Source: Mesobacillus persicus
GTDB lineage: Bacteria > Bacillota > Bacilli > Bacillales > Cytobacillaceae
Length of the DNA stretch: 64,000 nt
NCBI RefSeq assembly: GCF_900109925.1
Contig: NZ_FOBW01000005.1
Span: 1-64,000, forward strand
Direction: 5' to 3'
The position numbers and the translations under genes were made by a program. The notes beneath the pieces are model-generated. The model made no database searches, was not told where the DNA came from, and saw only the letters and a program-made list of their open reading frames with translations. Each line of letters begins with the position of its first letter. Within the stretch, counting starts at the first letter, position 1. Below are positions 51,617 through 60,786 of this stretch, one piece after another.

Positions 51617-52744
51617 ATGAAGTTTGAAGAATTGCCAACCCCATGTTATGTAGTTGATGAAGCGCTAATTGAAAAGAATCTAAAAATCCTAAACGGCGTC
51701 ATGGAACGTACAGGATGCAAGATTGTTTTAGCACAAAAAGCCTTCTCAATGACTACAATGTATCCACTTATTTCAGAGTACTTAACTGGTACAACTGCCA
51801 GCGGGCTTTTCGAAGCCCGTCTTGGTCACGAGGAAATGGGAAAAGAGAACCACGTCTTTTCCCCTGCCTATCGTGAGGATGAAATTGACGAAATCATTTC
51901 CATTTGTGACCATATGATTTTTAACTCTTTCTCCCAGTTGGAGAAGTTTAAACAGAAAGCTTTAGATGCTGGTCGAAGTGTCGGCCTGCGCATCAACCCT
52001 GAATGTTCAACACAAGTTGGTCATGAAATCTATGACCCATGTACAACTGGATCTAGATTTGGTGTAACCATCGAGCATTTCCGTCCTGAATTACTTGATG
52101 GTGTCGACGGTCTACACTTCCATACTCTTTGTCAGCAAAACTCGGACGATTTGGAAACAACGCTAAATGCGGTGGAAGAAAAGTTCGGTGAATGGTTGCC
52201 GCAAATGAAATGGATCAACTTCGGTGGCGGTCACCATATTACTAGAGAAGATTATGATATTCCAAGACTAGAAGCTTGTATTAAGAGAATGCAAGACAAA
52301 TATGGCTTAGAAGTGTACCTTGAGCCAGGTGAAGCAGTTGCCCTAAATGCTGGGTACTTAGTAACAACGGTTCTTGATACCATCGAAAATGGAATGGAAA
52401 TTGCGATTCTTGATACATCTGCTTCCTGTCATATGCCGGATGTGTTGGAAATGCCTTATCGTCCTCCCCTCTTCGGTTCAGGAGAAGTTGGCGAAAAGTC
52501 ATTTACATATCGTCTCGGTGGTCAAACCTGTCTTACAGGTGATGTGATTGGGGATTATTCTTTTGATCAGCCATTAAAGAGCGGAGATCGTTTAGTGTTT
52601 GGTGACATGGCCATTTACACAATGGTTAAAAACACCACATTTAACGGCATGCCATTACCAGCAATCGCTGTTAAAAAGACAGACGGAGATTGCCAAGTGG
52701 TTCGCCAATTTGGTTACCAAGACTTTAAGATGAGATTAGCTTAA
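51617..52744 (+). CDS. nspC: Carboxy(nor)spermidine decarboxylase NspC
   Basis: NspC is a PLP-dependent, alanine-racemase-fold decarboxylase that completes spermidine or norspermidine synthesis by removing the carboxyl group. The 375-aa protein begins FEELPTPCYVVDEALIEKN. It has the PLP lysine in VLAQKAFSM (near 41), RINPECSTQVGHEIYDPC near 117, the FHTLCQQNSDD segment near 169, LEPGEAVALNAGYL near 235 and DTSASCHMPDVLEMPYRP near 270. It has only one base between the upstream stop and its ATG. A REP-like palindrome follows directly after its stop. Confidence 0.95.
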   Translation: MKFEELPTPCYVVDEALIEKNLKILNGVMERTGCKIVLAQKAFSMTTMYPLISEYLTGTTASGLFEARLGHEEMGKENHVFSPAYREDEIDEIISICDHMIFNSFSQLEKFKQKALDAGRSVGLRINPECSTQVGHEIYDPCTTGSRFGVTIEHFRPELLDGVDGLHFHTLCQQNSDDLETTLNAVEEKFGEWLPQMKWINFGGGHHITREDYDIPRLEACIKRMQDKYGLEVYLEPGEAVALNAGYLVTTVLDTIENGMEIAILDTSASCHMPDVLEMPYRPPLFGSGEVGEKSFTYRLGGQTCLTGDVIGDYSFDQPLKSGDRLVFGDMAIYTMVKNTTFNGMPLPAIAVKKTDGDCQVVRQFGYQDFKMRLA

Positions 52745-52748
52745 CTAT

Positions 52749-52798
52749 AAGGGGACGGTTCTGATTCTGCCTAAAGGCAGAATCAGAACCGTCCCCTT
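52749..52798. repeat. REP-like palindrome, copy 1
   Basis: Arms of 21 bp (starting GGGGACGGTTCTGATTCTGC and its complement) flank the loop TAAA, 5 bp after the nspC stop. It could act as a terminator, since it is followed by TTTACTTTTTT. It shares the outer 12 bp with copies 2 and 3 but has a different inner arm, changed on both sides. Confidence 0.92.
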
Positions 52799-52866
52799 TA
52801 CTTTTTTGAAAATAGGATTAAAATAGATTGGTATTCTACAGGGATAAAGTAAAGGAGAAATGTAGA

Positions 52867-54231
52867 TTGACTGATACCAATAAGTATAAAGACCAAACTC
52901 TTTTTCAAATAAGTTGGCCCCTTTTTATTGAGATTGCCTTACATATGAGCATGGGGATTATAGCCACTTTGATGCTTGGCCATTATTCAGATGAAGCTGC
53001 CGCCGGGGTTGGAGTGGCGAATCAGTTACTAAATATCTTTATCTTAGTTTTTAATGTGACATCCGTTGGTGCCACGATTTTAATTGGGCAAAAATTAGGT
53101 GCAGGTCAGTTGAAACAAGCAAAACAGATGGCCCACTCTGCCTTTGGATTAAATTTTTGGTTTGGGATCATTGTTGCCATAATTGTTTTTTTCTTTGGGG
53201 AACAGTTTCTGCGCATGTTTGATGTCCAAGGAAAAGTATTTGACTATGGATTGATCTTCATGCAGATTTGTGGTCTCTCGCTATTCTTCGAGTCCCTCTC
53301 TCTAGCCTTTAGCGCGGTACTAAGAAGCTATGGTTACACGAAAGAATCCATGTCCGTTACTGTGCTAATGAACGTAATCAGCGTTGCTGGGAATGTTCTG
53401 GCCCTTTCTGGGATTTTCGGCCTTCCGATCACAGGTGTTCTTGGTGTTTCTTGGGGGATTGTGGTTGCACGGGTCGTCGCTGTCCTTGTCTTGCTTTATT
53501 TATTGTACCGAAGACTTGGTTTTTCAATGAAGCTTCAAGACATCGTAAAGATGAACCGCGAGGATTACCGAGGTCTCCTGTCAATTGGTATTCCTTCGGC
53601 TGGTGAGAGTTTATCGTATCAATTTTCGCAACTAATCATCACAGGTTTTATTGTAACCTTAGGCGCTTCCTCCTTGGCCGCTCGGGTCTACATCGTGAAC
53701 ATTTCGATGATTTGCTTTTTGTTTACGTTAGCAATTGGGATGGGTACTCAGATGTTGGTTGCTCGATATATTGGCGGCAAACAATTTGAGAGAGCTTTCC
53801 TCAGGGGCATTCGCACGTTGAAAATAGCGATGGTCGCCTCCTTTATTACGTCATTAATCCTGGCATTGATTGGTCATCCTGTCTTAAGTGCATTTACAGA
53901 TGATCCGACGATTCTAGCCATTGGTTTACCGGTTTTATGGGCGATTGTTTTTATCGAACCAGGAAGAGCGATGAATATCGTATTGATGAACTCCTTGAAA
54001 TCGGTTGGAGATGTTCGCTTTCCAATGATCGTCGGCATTATTTTTATGTGGGGAGTTGCTGTCGTTTTCAGCTATTTATTAGGGATCCACATGGGGTTAG
54101 GATTGCTCGGAATCTGGATTGCCCAAGGAATGGATGAATGGTTTAGAGGCCTTCTCGCGTTGAGACGTTGGAAAAGTAGACCTTGGGAACGGAAAATAAA
54201 AGTAGAAGATTTACAGTTGAAGAAGGCTTAA
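52867..54231 (+). CDS. MATE-family efflux transporter
   Basis: The 454-aa membrane protein has twelve spans in two homologous halves, typical of MATE exporters. The N-terminal half contains SWPLFIEIALHMSMGIIATL and NVTSVGATILIGQKLGAGQL, and the second half SIGIPSAGESLSYQFSQLII and GMGTQMLVARYIGGKQ. These pumps expel cationic compounds in exchange for H+ or Na+. The start is a TTG 9 bp after AAAGGAG; the open frame runs 13 codons further upstream. It follows the polyamine genes in the same direction, so polyamine or cationic drug export is possible but unproven. Confidence 0.88.
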   Translation: MTDTNKYKDQTLFQISWPLFIEIALHMSMGIIATLMLGHYSDEAAAGVGVANQLLNIFILVFNVTSVGATILIGQKLGAGQLKQAKQMAHSAFGLNFWFGIIVAIIVFFFGEQFLRMFDVQGKVFDYGLIFMQICGLSLFFESLSLAFSAVLRSYGYTKESMSVTVLMNVISVAGNVLALSGIFGLPITGVLGVSWGIVVARVVAVLVLLYLLYRRLGFSMKLQDIVKMNREDYRGLLSIGIPSAGESLSYQFSQLIITGFIVTLGASSLAARVYIVNISMICFLFTLAIGMGTQMLVARYIGGKQFERAFLRGIRTLKIAMVASFITSLILALIGHPVLSAFTDDPTILAIGLPVLWAIVFIEPGRAMNIVLMNSLKSVGDVRFPMIVGIIFMWGVAVVFSYLLGIHMGLGLLGIWIAQGMDEWFRGLLALRRWKSRPWERKIKVEDLQLKKA

Positions 54232-54270
54232 TCAGAAAACAGTTTTTAAGCACCTCAGTATTTCTATATA

Positions 54271-54314
54271 AAACAACAAAACTAGCAGCCATAAACTGCT
54301 AGTTTTGTTGTTTA
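54271..54314. terminator. Bidirectional terminator
   Basis: A perfect stem of about 17 bp (AACAACAAAACTAGCAG with its complement) lies between the MATE gene and the convergent 54.3-kb gene; the stop codon of the latter lies inside the stem. Confidence 0.92.
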
Positions 54315-54718
54315 TAGATGTCATCCACGGTTTGATAAAAACCATTCTCCCCGTTAACGGAATAGTAGTTGCCACCGATAAGAATCGTATTCTGACTAAC
54401 CTTTATCCCATAAATATCATATTCTTCCGTATACACACTCAAATTATAGATAAGTTCTACCCCTACTCCATCCGATTTTTCCAGTGCGATTGAAGAATGG
54501 TCTTCGAGCAAAGACTTAATTACCTCAGTATCTGTGAGGTCAAACACTTTTTCACCTTTCGTATCAGACATCATTAGTTTATGAACAGGCTCGCCATCTA
54601 GCATTTCGGACGTAGCTTCTCCAAATGTTGTGTGCTTTAATGATTGATTGATCAAAAATACGATAAAAATCGCAACCAATGTTGAGATAACCATAATCCA
54701 TTTTGATTTATTTTTAAT
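54299..54718 (-). CDS. Uncharacterised single-span protein, possible ATT start
   Basis: The product has one N-terminal membrane span (IMVISTLVAIFIVFLINQSL) and an outer domain of about 105 residues, mixed alpha/beta, without cysteines. From the first ATG (54694) it would lack a positive N-terminal segment and a ribosome binding site. An upstream in-frame ATT at 54718, read as Met, adds KNKSKW and is 8 bp after GGGAGGGGG. I therefore place the start there, although a non-standard start codon is rare and needs proof. It is followed by the terminator in which its stop lies, and is preceded at 44 bp by the next gene. Family not recognised. Confidence 0.6.
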   Translation of the reverse strand: MKNKSKWIMVISTLVAIFIVFLINQSLKHTTFGEATSEMLDGEPVHKLMMSDTKGEKVFDLTDTEVIKSLLEDHSSIALEKSDGVGVELIYNLSVYTEEYDIYGIKVSQNTILIGGNYYSVNGENGFYQTVDDIYKQQN

Positions 54719-54761
54719 GATATTTTCCCCCTCCCTTTAACAAAGAACAACCGATAGCGTA

Positions 54762-55052
54762 CTAGAATAAAAAAGTGCTTAATGTAGCTACGATTGCTGC
54801 TACGAGTATGTACGAACCAACACCAACGACAATGTTCCTTGATCCAAGACTCAATCTAAAACTTGTTTCTAAAATGGTATGTAAGATAAGAATCATCAGA
54901 AAGTAAAAGAAAAATGTAATGGTGTTGGTATTACTAATCATGTGAAAGCCGATACTATTCAAGATCATGATGACGAGCGCAAAAGATAATAAATCACTTA
55001 AGTGCTTTTCCTTTGTATCCTTTTTTAACTTTTTTAATAAAGTACCAATCAT
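54762..55052 (-). CDS. Small membrane protein, 96 aa
   Basis: The protein has a short basic N-terminus (MIGTLLKKLKKDTKEKHLSD) and three hydrophobic spans (about 22-40, 45-63 and 72-95). GGGGGG precedes the ATG. It is upstream of the single-span protein gene in the same direction, and the two probably form an operon. Neither has a known family; a membrane complex of the two is possible. Confidence 0.65.
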   Translation of the reverse strand: MIGTLLKKLKKDTKEKHLSDLLSFALVIMILNSIGFHMISNTNTITFFFYFLMILILHTILETSFRLSLGSRNIVVGVGSYILVAAIVATLSTFLF

Positions 55053-55517
55053 TGATCCCCCCGATTCTAGGACTTTAGCTATTTAGTATGGATACTCTTT
55101 ACTTTACCATAAAATCACAATTACTCATGTTATAACATGATGGCAACTCTCTTACCACTAAATTCTATGAATATAAGTCGGTTAAATTAGTATATTGGTT
55201 TCCATTCTAGGCACACAGCTAGCAGCGTGCGTGGTGGGAGGCGCTTAATTAATATGGTCAAATCGAAGAGGATATCACGATGAACCATCTTCATAAGCTC
55301 GATGAAGATGATTTACAGGAGGATTTCTGCCTAAAACCAACTTCATAAGATTCTTGTACTGCTCTCTCTCCCCTACCTCAGAAGTCGAATGGCTACCACT
55401 CATCAACTTTCAGTAAAATTATCCATCCACATACAAAGAGACCAAACCTAAGTGGTTTGATCTCTTCCTATTTCATTAATAATAAATCAAATTCCAGTGC
55501 ATGAGCACAGCTCGGAC
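55053..55517. other. 465-bp gap with one terminator
   Basis: A hairpin pairing AGAGA-C-CAAACC with GGTTTG-A-TCTCT at 55,436-55,467 ends the downstream-reading minus-strand exporter operon. A 22-codon frame near 55,280 has a start but no convincing ribosome binding site. Nothing else is supported. Confidence 0.5.
55436..55467 (-). terminator. Terminator of MMPL/YhgE-like operon
   Basis: A 12-bp stem with one mismatch (AGAGACCAAACC) and 4-nt loop lies about 50 bp after the stop of the YhgE-like gene. Confidence 0.82.
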
Positions 55518-57344
55518 CTAGTTAAATAAATCCATCAATCTAGCCCAGAATCCTTTTTCTTCTTCTGCGGCTTTTTCCTTTGTTTCTTGTTCTTCGATGG
55601 TGATACTTTCTGTTTTAATCACAAACTGTACTGAATTCACTTTCTCGTTTTTATCAGAAACAAATGATACTGCTTCAAAATCTGATTTATCGTACTCGGC
55701 AATCATTTTATCGATTTCTTCGACCATTTGTTCAGGTAAATTGTTCGTAGATTCATAGAGTTCATTGGTCCCAGCGTGAAGGTCACCCGCCCCATTTTCT
55801 AGCTCGTTCGTTCCTCCTGACAATTCTTCAATACCAGAATGCAATTGATTGTAGGAGCCTGATAACTGGCTCACTCCGTTTGTATAGCTCACCAAACCTG
55901 AATGGAACTGGCTATAATTCGAAGACATGGTTGCCAAACCTTCTTGTAGCTGTTCGAACGAACCGAGCACATCGATGCCATCAAGTGAGGATGAAAAACC
56001 TTCTGCAATGGAAACCATTTTTTCACCAGTATTGTTGATGAATCCAATGATTTCCGCTAACTGTGTATCAACATCAGCAAAACTTTGCTTAACAGATTCA
56101 TAGGTTTCTTTTGCCTTAAGGGCAGCCCTATGCGTCTCGACCAATCGATCCACTACTGCACGATCCGCGCCCACTTCATACAATTTCTGAATCTCTTCTT
56201 CTGTAACGGTATATTCCGGAATCGCCTCAAGGGCCTTTTCTATGCTAGCGTAAGCATCAGAATAGCTTCCTCTTAGTTTCCTTAATTCATTAGCCATTTC
56301 CTGCAAGCCAGTTCCAACTTGAGTAAGTCCTGTTGGCAGGTCCTCGATCTCTTTTAGCTCATTCAAGTCTTCAAGTAAACTTAAATCAATTTGGTCTGCA
56401 TTTTCACTTATACCTTTACTTATGGCCTCTAGTGCTCCATTAATCGAAGCTGAAGCATTCACAAGTTCAGAGGAGGCCCCACTAATTTCAGCCATCCCAT
56501 TTTGGTATTGCTTTGAACCATTTTTCAAATCTGCAACACCCGAATTTAATTGCGAAACGCCATTTTTAAATTCGGCGACCCCATCGTTAACCTGGCCGAT
56601 TGCATCCGTTAACGATTTCATGTCTTTAATCATCTCACCCGTTTCCGGTGCATCGATACTCATCGATGATGGAACAGCAGAGATTTCAATGCCCTGTAAT
56701 TCGAAATCGACGACATCGGCTTCAAGGCTCAAGTCCCCATCATTTTCGGGCATAACGGTAAAGGTAACTTGCTTGTTTTTACCGGCATTGGCCACCATGC
56801 CATCATCGGATATCACAATGTTTGAATAAATATCTGGGTTCAGAACGAGCGAAACTTGCAATAAATAGTTTTCAAAAAAGACGGGATCTAACTTTTCATT
56901 CGCTGACGTACGAATGCGAACCTCAAGATGTCCTTCTTTGCCCGCAAGCTCTTCTGGAGAAATTTTCTTCCCATCTAGCTGATAAGAAATCGCAATATCC
57001 CAAGGTAAGGCTTCGTCCATATTTCCTTGATAATAAAATTTCCCCTCTGATGCAGGAATCTCCACCTTATTCCCAGTATGCTCAAGCTCAGATAAATCCG
57101 TTAAATTCTTTAGACTAGAATACGGGCCATAATCAACGATTTCTCCAGCTTCCAAGACATCAAAAATATTCACGACATAAATCTCTTGCTGTTTTCCAGT
57201 TGGACTCAAGGTCGCATATACGACCTCATCCTTAGCAGCAAACTCGGCCTTTTGTGTAGACTCATTTGCAGCAGCACTGACTAGAAATGACGGCAAGACA
57301 AGTGTAGCAGCCAAAGCCGCTGTGAAAATACGTTTTTTTGTCAT
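55518..57344 (-). CDS. Secreted YhgE-like partner of MMPL exporter
   Basis: The 608-aa protein has a signal peptide (about residues 1-26, LPSFLVSAAAN). A beta-rich N-terminal region (30-240) is followed by a long helical part with repeated NGVSQLNSGVADLKNGSKQY- and GIEELSGGTNELENGAGDL-type units (about 240-560). These units are the X-X-S/N-G-X-X-X-L repeats seen in YhgE/Pip-like proteins. A Lys/Glu-rich C-terminus ends with a short hydrophobic FWARLMDLFN. It probably sits on the outer face and works with the RND-type exporter encoded upstream, with which it overlaps (ATGATGATG after AAGGAG; I use the third ATG). Confidence 0.82.
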   Translation of the reverse strand: MTKKRIFTAALAATLVLPSFLVSAAANESTQKAEFAAKDEVVYATLSPTGKQQEIYVVNIFDVLEAGEIVDYGPYSSLKNLTDLSELEHTGNKVEIPASEGKFYYQGNMDEALPWDIAISYQLDGKKISPEELAGKEGHLEVRIRTSANEKLDPVFFENYLLQVSLVLNPDIYSNIVISDDGMVANAGKNKQVTFTVMPENDGDLSLEADVVDFELQGIEISAVPSSMSIDAPETGEMIKDMKSLTDAIGQVNDGVAEFKNGVSQLNSGVADLKNGSKQYQNGMAEISGASSELVNASASINGALEAISKGISENADQIDLSLLEDLNELKEIEDLPTGLTQVGTGLQEMANELRKLRGSYSDAYASIEKALEAIPEYTVTEEEIQKLYEVGADRAVVDRLVETHRAALKAKETYESVKQSFADVDTQLAEIIGFINNTGEKMVSIAEGFSSSLDGIDVLGSFEQLQEGLATMSSNYSQFHSGLVSYTNGVSQLSGSYNQLHSGIEELSGGTNELENGAGDLHAGTNELYESTNNLPEQMVEEIDKMIAEYDKSDFEAVSFVSDKNEKVNSVQFVIKTESITIEEQETKEKAAEEEKGFWARLMDLFN

Positions 57345-57346
57345 CA

Positions 57347-59410
57347 TCATTTCTCCTTATAAAAATTTGCTTTTAATGTCGTTTTGTTGATCACTTTATC
57401 AAAAACCAGCAACATGGCTGGTAAGAAACAAACAACCAAAATAAACGCAAGTAATGCTCCTCGTCCAAGCAACAAGCCGATGGAACCGACAATTGGGTTC
57501 GTCGATGTAATCCATAAAATAAAGCCAACGCTCGATAAAATCGAAGCAGAAATCGCAATCGAGAAGATTTTTTCATCAATCGTTTTCTTAATCGCCTTCA
57601 CCGCAGTCATTTCCTTGCGGTTCTCCATATAGGACTCCGTAAAGAGAATTCCATAATCAACTGTCGCCGCAAGCTGTACCGTACTGATAATCAAGTAGCC
57701 GACATAAACCAACGAAGTATCGGTAAAGTAAGGCACCGATAAATTGACCCATACAGCAGCCTGAATCGTCAACAACAGCACGACCGGAATCGAAATAGAT
57801 TTAAAGGTGAAGAACAAGACGGTTGCAACCGCTATGACTGTTAATAAATTCACCAATACATTGTCTTTTTCGACCGTAGTTTTAATATCATACAAGGTGA
57901 CGCTCTCGCCTAAGGCATGAACGTCTTCTTCGTAATAAGCAGCCGCCTTCTTCTGGACCGTTTCCACTAGGGCGAATGCTTCCTCCCCCTCCGTTCCAGT
58001 ATTCGTATGAAGAATAATACGACTATAATGATCGGAGTAAAATTGTTCGGTAACCGATTCCCCAAGGTACTCTGGAGGAATCACTGTGCTAACCAGATTG
58101 GCATAAGCAAGAACACTTGTCACTTCATCAAGATTTTCTAATTCCTGGACAAGCTTTTCTTCTTTAACAACATCCCCTCTTGGAACGAGCAACACCATCG
58201 CTGTATAATCTCCAAAGGTCTGTTCAATTTTCTCCACATCCACACCGGCACGAGTGGTCTCCGGGTGTTCACCAATTCCATACGTAAAATCCGTTTTACT
58301 CTGTCCTAAGAAAGCGGGAACGATTAAAAGGAAAACAATCAATAAGCTAGGAATGCGAATTTTAATCACACCACTACCGATACTCTTAAAGCTTCCAAGC
58401 AGTGGTTTATGCTGCGTTTTATCAATCCATTTAAAGAGCAACAACGTTAACGCAGGTAAAAAGACCATGACGCTAATAAAACTTAAAACGATCCCTTTGA
58501 CAAGATTTAATCCTAAATCCGAACCAATCTCAAACTGCATAAAGGATAACGCAATGAACCCAAAGAAGGTCGTTGCCGCACTCGCTGAGATGGCAGGGAA
58601 AGATTTTTTGATCGCGAGTCGCATCGCTTCTGCGGGATCCTCTATCTTTTTACGATAGTCTGAAAAGCTATGCAGGAGGAAGATGGCATAGTCCAGTGAG
58701 ACCGCCAGCTGCAAGATCGGTGCAACCGACTGGGTAACGAACGATACTTCTCCAATAAAAAGATTCGTCCCCAAGTTAATGATGACGGAAACGCCAATCG
58801 CTGTAAGGAAGAACACTGGTTCCATCCAGGAATTGGTCGAAAGAACTAAAATTAAAATGATAATCGGAACCAATAATGCCGCGGCATACATCGATTCAGA
58901 CCCCGCCATTTTTTGTGAAGTGGCCGTATCGAGCGCTTCCCCTGCCATGGCGTTTTCGTCGCCAATCAGTTCATAAATGCGGTCGGTGATTGCCACTTCG
59001 TCCCCGTCTCGAATGCTAAAGGAAAACAAGGCCTTATTGTCCTTATAATACGATTCTACCGTTTCCTGATCCGCCATTTCTAGAGGGGTTTTTATGTCAA
59101 TGGCATCATCTAACCATGTCACATCTGAGACACCGTCGATGTTGGTGAGCTTTTCTTTAAAGATGAGCGCTTCCTGTATCGAAACGTCCTTTATCATCAC
59201 TCTCGTATTAGGAACAGAGCCGTCAAATTCTTGCTCCATGATTTCCATTGCTTTTGTCGATTGAGCGTCCTCTGGTAGGTAATCCACCATATTGTAATTA
59301 ACAGACACAAAAAACTGTGCAATCGCACAGATGATAGCAATGATGCTAAATGTAATAACAACTGATTTTTTATGTTTTATGATTCGTGTTGCGATGTCGA
59401 TTGAAACCAA
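57347..59410 (-). CDS. MMPL/RND-family membrane exporter
   Basis: The about 690-aa protein has two six-span halves, each with an outer loop domain, as in MMPL transporters. SLDYAIFLLHSFSDYRK and TVDYGILFTESYMENRKE carry the conserved Asp-Tyr proton-relay pairs in the two halves. Such pumps export lipids, peptides or drugs using the proton gradient. The start is unclear. A TATAAT box covers the first ATG codons of the frame, so translation must begin after AAGAAGGAG: at the TTG directly behind it (used here) or at an ATC 9 bp behind it. It is controlled by the divergent TetR-type gene. Confidence 0.88.
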   Translation of the reverse strand: MVSIDIATRIIKHKKSVVITFSIIAIICAIAQFFVSVNYNMVDYLPEDAQSTKAMEIMEQEFDGSVPNTRVMIKDVSIQEALIFKEKLTNIDGVSDVTWLDDAIDIKTPLEMADQETVESYYKDNKALFSFSIRDGDEVAITDRIYELIGDENAMAGEALDTATSQKMAGSESMYAAALLVPIIILILVLSTNSWMEPVFFLTAIGVSVIINLGTNLFIGEVSFVTQSVAPILQLAVSLDYAIFLLHSFSDYRKKIEDPAEAMRLAIKKSFPAISASAATTFFGFIALSFMQFEIGSDLGLNLVKGIVLSFISVMVFLPALTLLLFKWIDKTQHKPLLGSFKSIGSGVIKIRIPSLLIVFLLIVPAFLGQSKTDFTYGIGEHPETTRAGVDVEKIEQTFGDYTAMVLLVPRGDVVKEEKLVQELENLDEVTSVLAYANLVSTVIPPEYLGESVTEQFYSDHYSRIILHTNTGTEGEEAFALVETVQKKAAAYYEEDVHALGESVTLYDIKTTVEKDNVLVNLLTVIAVATVLFFTFKSISIPVVLLLTIQAAVWVNLSVPYFTDTSLVYVGYLIISTVQLAATVDYGILFTESYMENRKEMTAVKAIKKTIDEKIFSIAISASILSSVGFILWITSTNPIVGSIGLLLGRGALLAFILVVCFLPAMLLVFDKVINKTTLKANFYKEK

Positions 59411-59438
59411 CTCCTTCTTGCATCTGTTTACCTGTAAC

Positions 59439-59470
59439 ATTATAATAGACACCGTGTTGGTTTATCAACA
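59439..59470 (-). promoter_or_regulatory. Promoter and operator of MMPL operon
   Basis: TTGATA (59468-59463) and TATAAT (59444-59439) are 18 bp apart on the minus strand, giving a start point near 59,432. The inverted repeat TGTTG-GTTTAT-CAACA (59,455-59,470) covers the -35 box, a natural binding place for the TetR-type regulator encoded divergently. Confidence 0.75.
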
Positions 59471-59549
59471 AACAGTTTATTATTTTTTGTTCATTATCCG
59501 ACATAAGTATGATTTGTGTTGGATATCTGTGTGAAAGGTGTGATTTAGC

Positions 59550-60122
59550 TTGAGTTCTAAATTAGATAGACGGATCAAATATACAAGAATGGTTTTAAAG
59601 GAAAGTATGATGCAATTGTTAAAGGAAAAACCGATCTCGAGTATTACGGTAAAAGAACTTTGTGGAATGGCAGACATCAATCGCTCCACCTTTTACTCCC
59701 ACTATTCAGACCCTTACGACCTACTCACGCAAATAGAGGAAGAAATTATTCAAGATATGAATGAAACCCTAATGAGCTATAATCTCAATCATGATGAAGA
59801 AGCTCTCCTAATGGTAGAAAAAATCGTCGAGTATGTGGCCGCAAACAGTGATGTTTGTGAAACCCTTTTTAGCGAGCATGGTGATCCTAGTTTCAAAAAG
59901 CGGGTAATGACGGTCGCACATGACCATACCGTTAAATCTTGGGTAAACTCCTACGCGGTGGAAGACCCAAAAGTCTCCGAGTATGTCAGCCTATTCGCCA
60001 TCAGTGGGAGCATTCATATTTTAGAGATCTGGTTAAAAAATGGGATGGACAAATCCCCGAAACAAATGGCTGAAATTATTAACAATCTAACGAATAAAGG
60101 CCTGTCTTCCTTTGGAGTTTAA
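59550..60122 (+). CDS. TetR/AcrR-family transcriptional regulator
   Basis: The 190-aa protein has an N-terminal TetR helix-turn-helix (TRMVLKESMMQLLKEKPISS, ITVKELCGMADINRSTFYSHY) and a C-terminal ligand-binding domain of the TetR_C_7-like type, often found beside exporters. It starts at a TTG 9 bp after AAAGGTG. It is divergent from the MMPL/YhgE-like operon, so it most likely represses it and perhaps itself by binding the palindrome in the gap. The inducer is unknown. Confidence 0.92.
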   Translation: MSSKLDRRIKYTRMVLKESMMQLLKEKPISSITVKELCGMADINRSTFYSHYSDPYDLLTQIEEEIIQDMNETLMSYNLNHDEEALLMVEKIVEYVAANSDVCETLFSEHGDPSFKKRVMTVAHDHTVKSWVNSYAVEDPKVSEYVSLFAISGSIHILEIWLKNGMDKSPKQMAEIINNLTNKGLSSFGV

Positions 60123-60175
60123 CGCGCAAAATAAGAAGGAGATGCTGGAGGGATAACAACAGAGTCTATTTAAGG

Positions 60176-60203
60176 ACCACTTATGAGGATAAGTGGTTTT
60201 TTT
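60176..60203 (+). terminator. Terminator of TetR gene
   Basis: The perfect stem ACCACTTAT-GAGG-ATAAGTGGT followed by seven T lies about 50 bp after the regulator stop. Confidence 0.93.
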
Positions 60204-60385
60204 ATGCACATAAAGAACCTTCTAATCTTTCTTTCATTTTTACAACAATCCCCTATGACAACAGTCTTATAAAAAGAATACTAGACTTCTCGCGATAGTC
60301 TATTAAAATAAAGAGAGACTGCAATTTCTAGTATGCAGATGTTACATACTCATCGTTTAGAGAAGCTACAGGAGGAAAAGAGAAA

Positions 60386-60781
60386 ATGGAAAAAGTTTGG
60401 AGCATCCGATTAATTCGTTTTTCAGCAATTTTTGGATTTATTGGCACCTTTATCGGGTCTCAAATGGCGGGGAGCATGGATTATTCTTTACGACCTCTTC
60501 ATGCTCATATCCTACTCGTAGGTTGGCTGTCTGCCTTTGCTTGGGGAATTTTTTACAAAGTGTATACAGTTAAGTTTAAAAAACTCGTTACCATTCATAG
60601 CGGCCTTGCCATGGCAGGTACATTAGGATTGACCGTTGGAATGTGGATGTACAATTTGAACCCGTTTGATTTGAACCAAACCTTCGTAACGGTGTTCTTT
60701 ATCATTGGCGGTTCATTATTGCTACTAGCCTTTTTTGTCTTCATCCTCATCACATTTTTTATTGAAACAAAAGATAACTAG
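60386..60781 (+). CDS. Small heme-copper-oxidase-like membrane protein with HAH motif
   Basis: The 131-aa protein has four membrane spans. The second opens with LRPLHAHILLVGWLSAFAWG, like the first heme-ligand helix of NorB/CcoN-type subunit I proteins (HxHxxxxGW), followed in the third span by another His (IHSGLAMAGTL). Small proteins of this kind occur in Bacillus near respiratory genes and probably bind heme b. GGAGG precedes the ATG. It stands alone, 15 kb from the heme-copper operon, and a REP palindrome follows its stop by 5 bp. Confidence 0.75.
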   Translation: MEKVWSIRLIRFSAIFGFIGTFIGSQMAGSMDYSLRPLHAHILLVGWLSAFAWGIFYKVYTVKFKKLVTIHSGLAMAGTLGLTVGMWMYNLNPFDLNQTFVTVFFIIGGSLLLLAFFVFILITFFIETKDN

Positions 60782-60786
60782 CATTT

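Noticed and set aside
55280-55348. 22-codon frame starting MNHLHKLDEDD
   Set aside because: Too short, weak upstream signal and no neighbour context.
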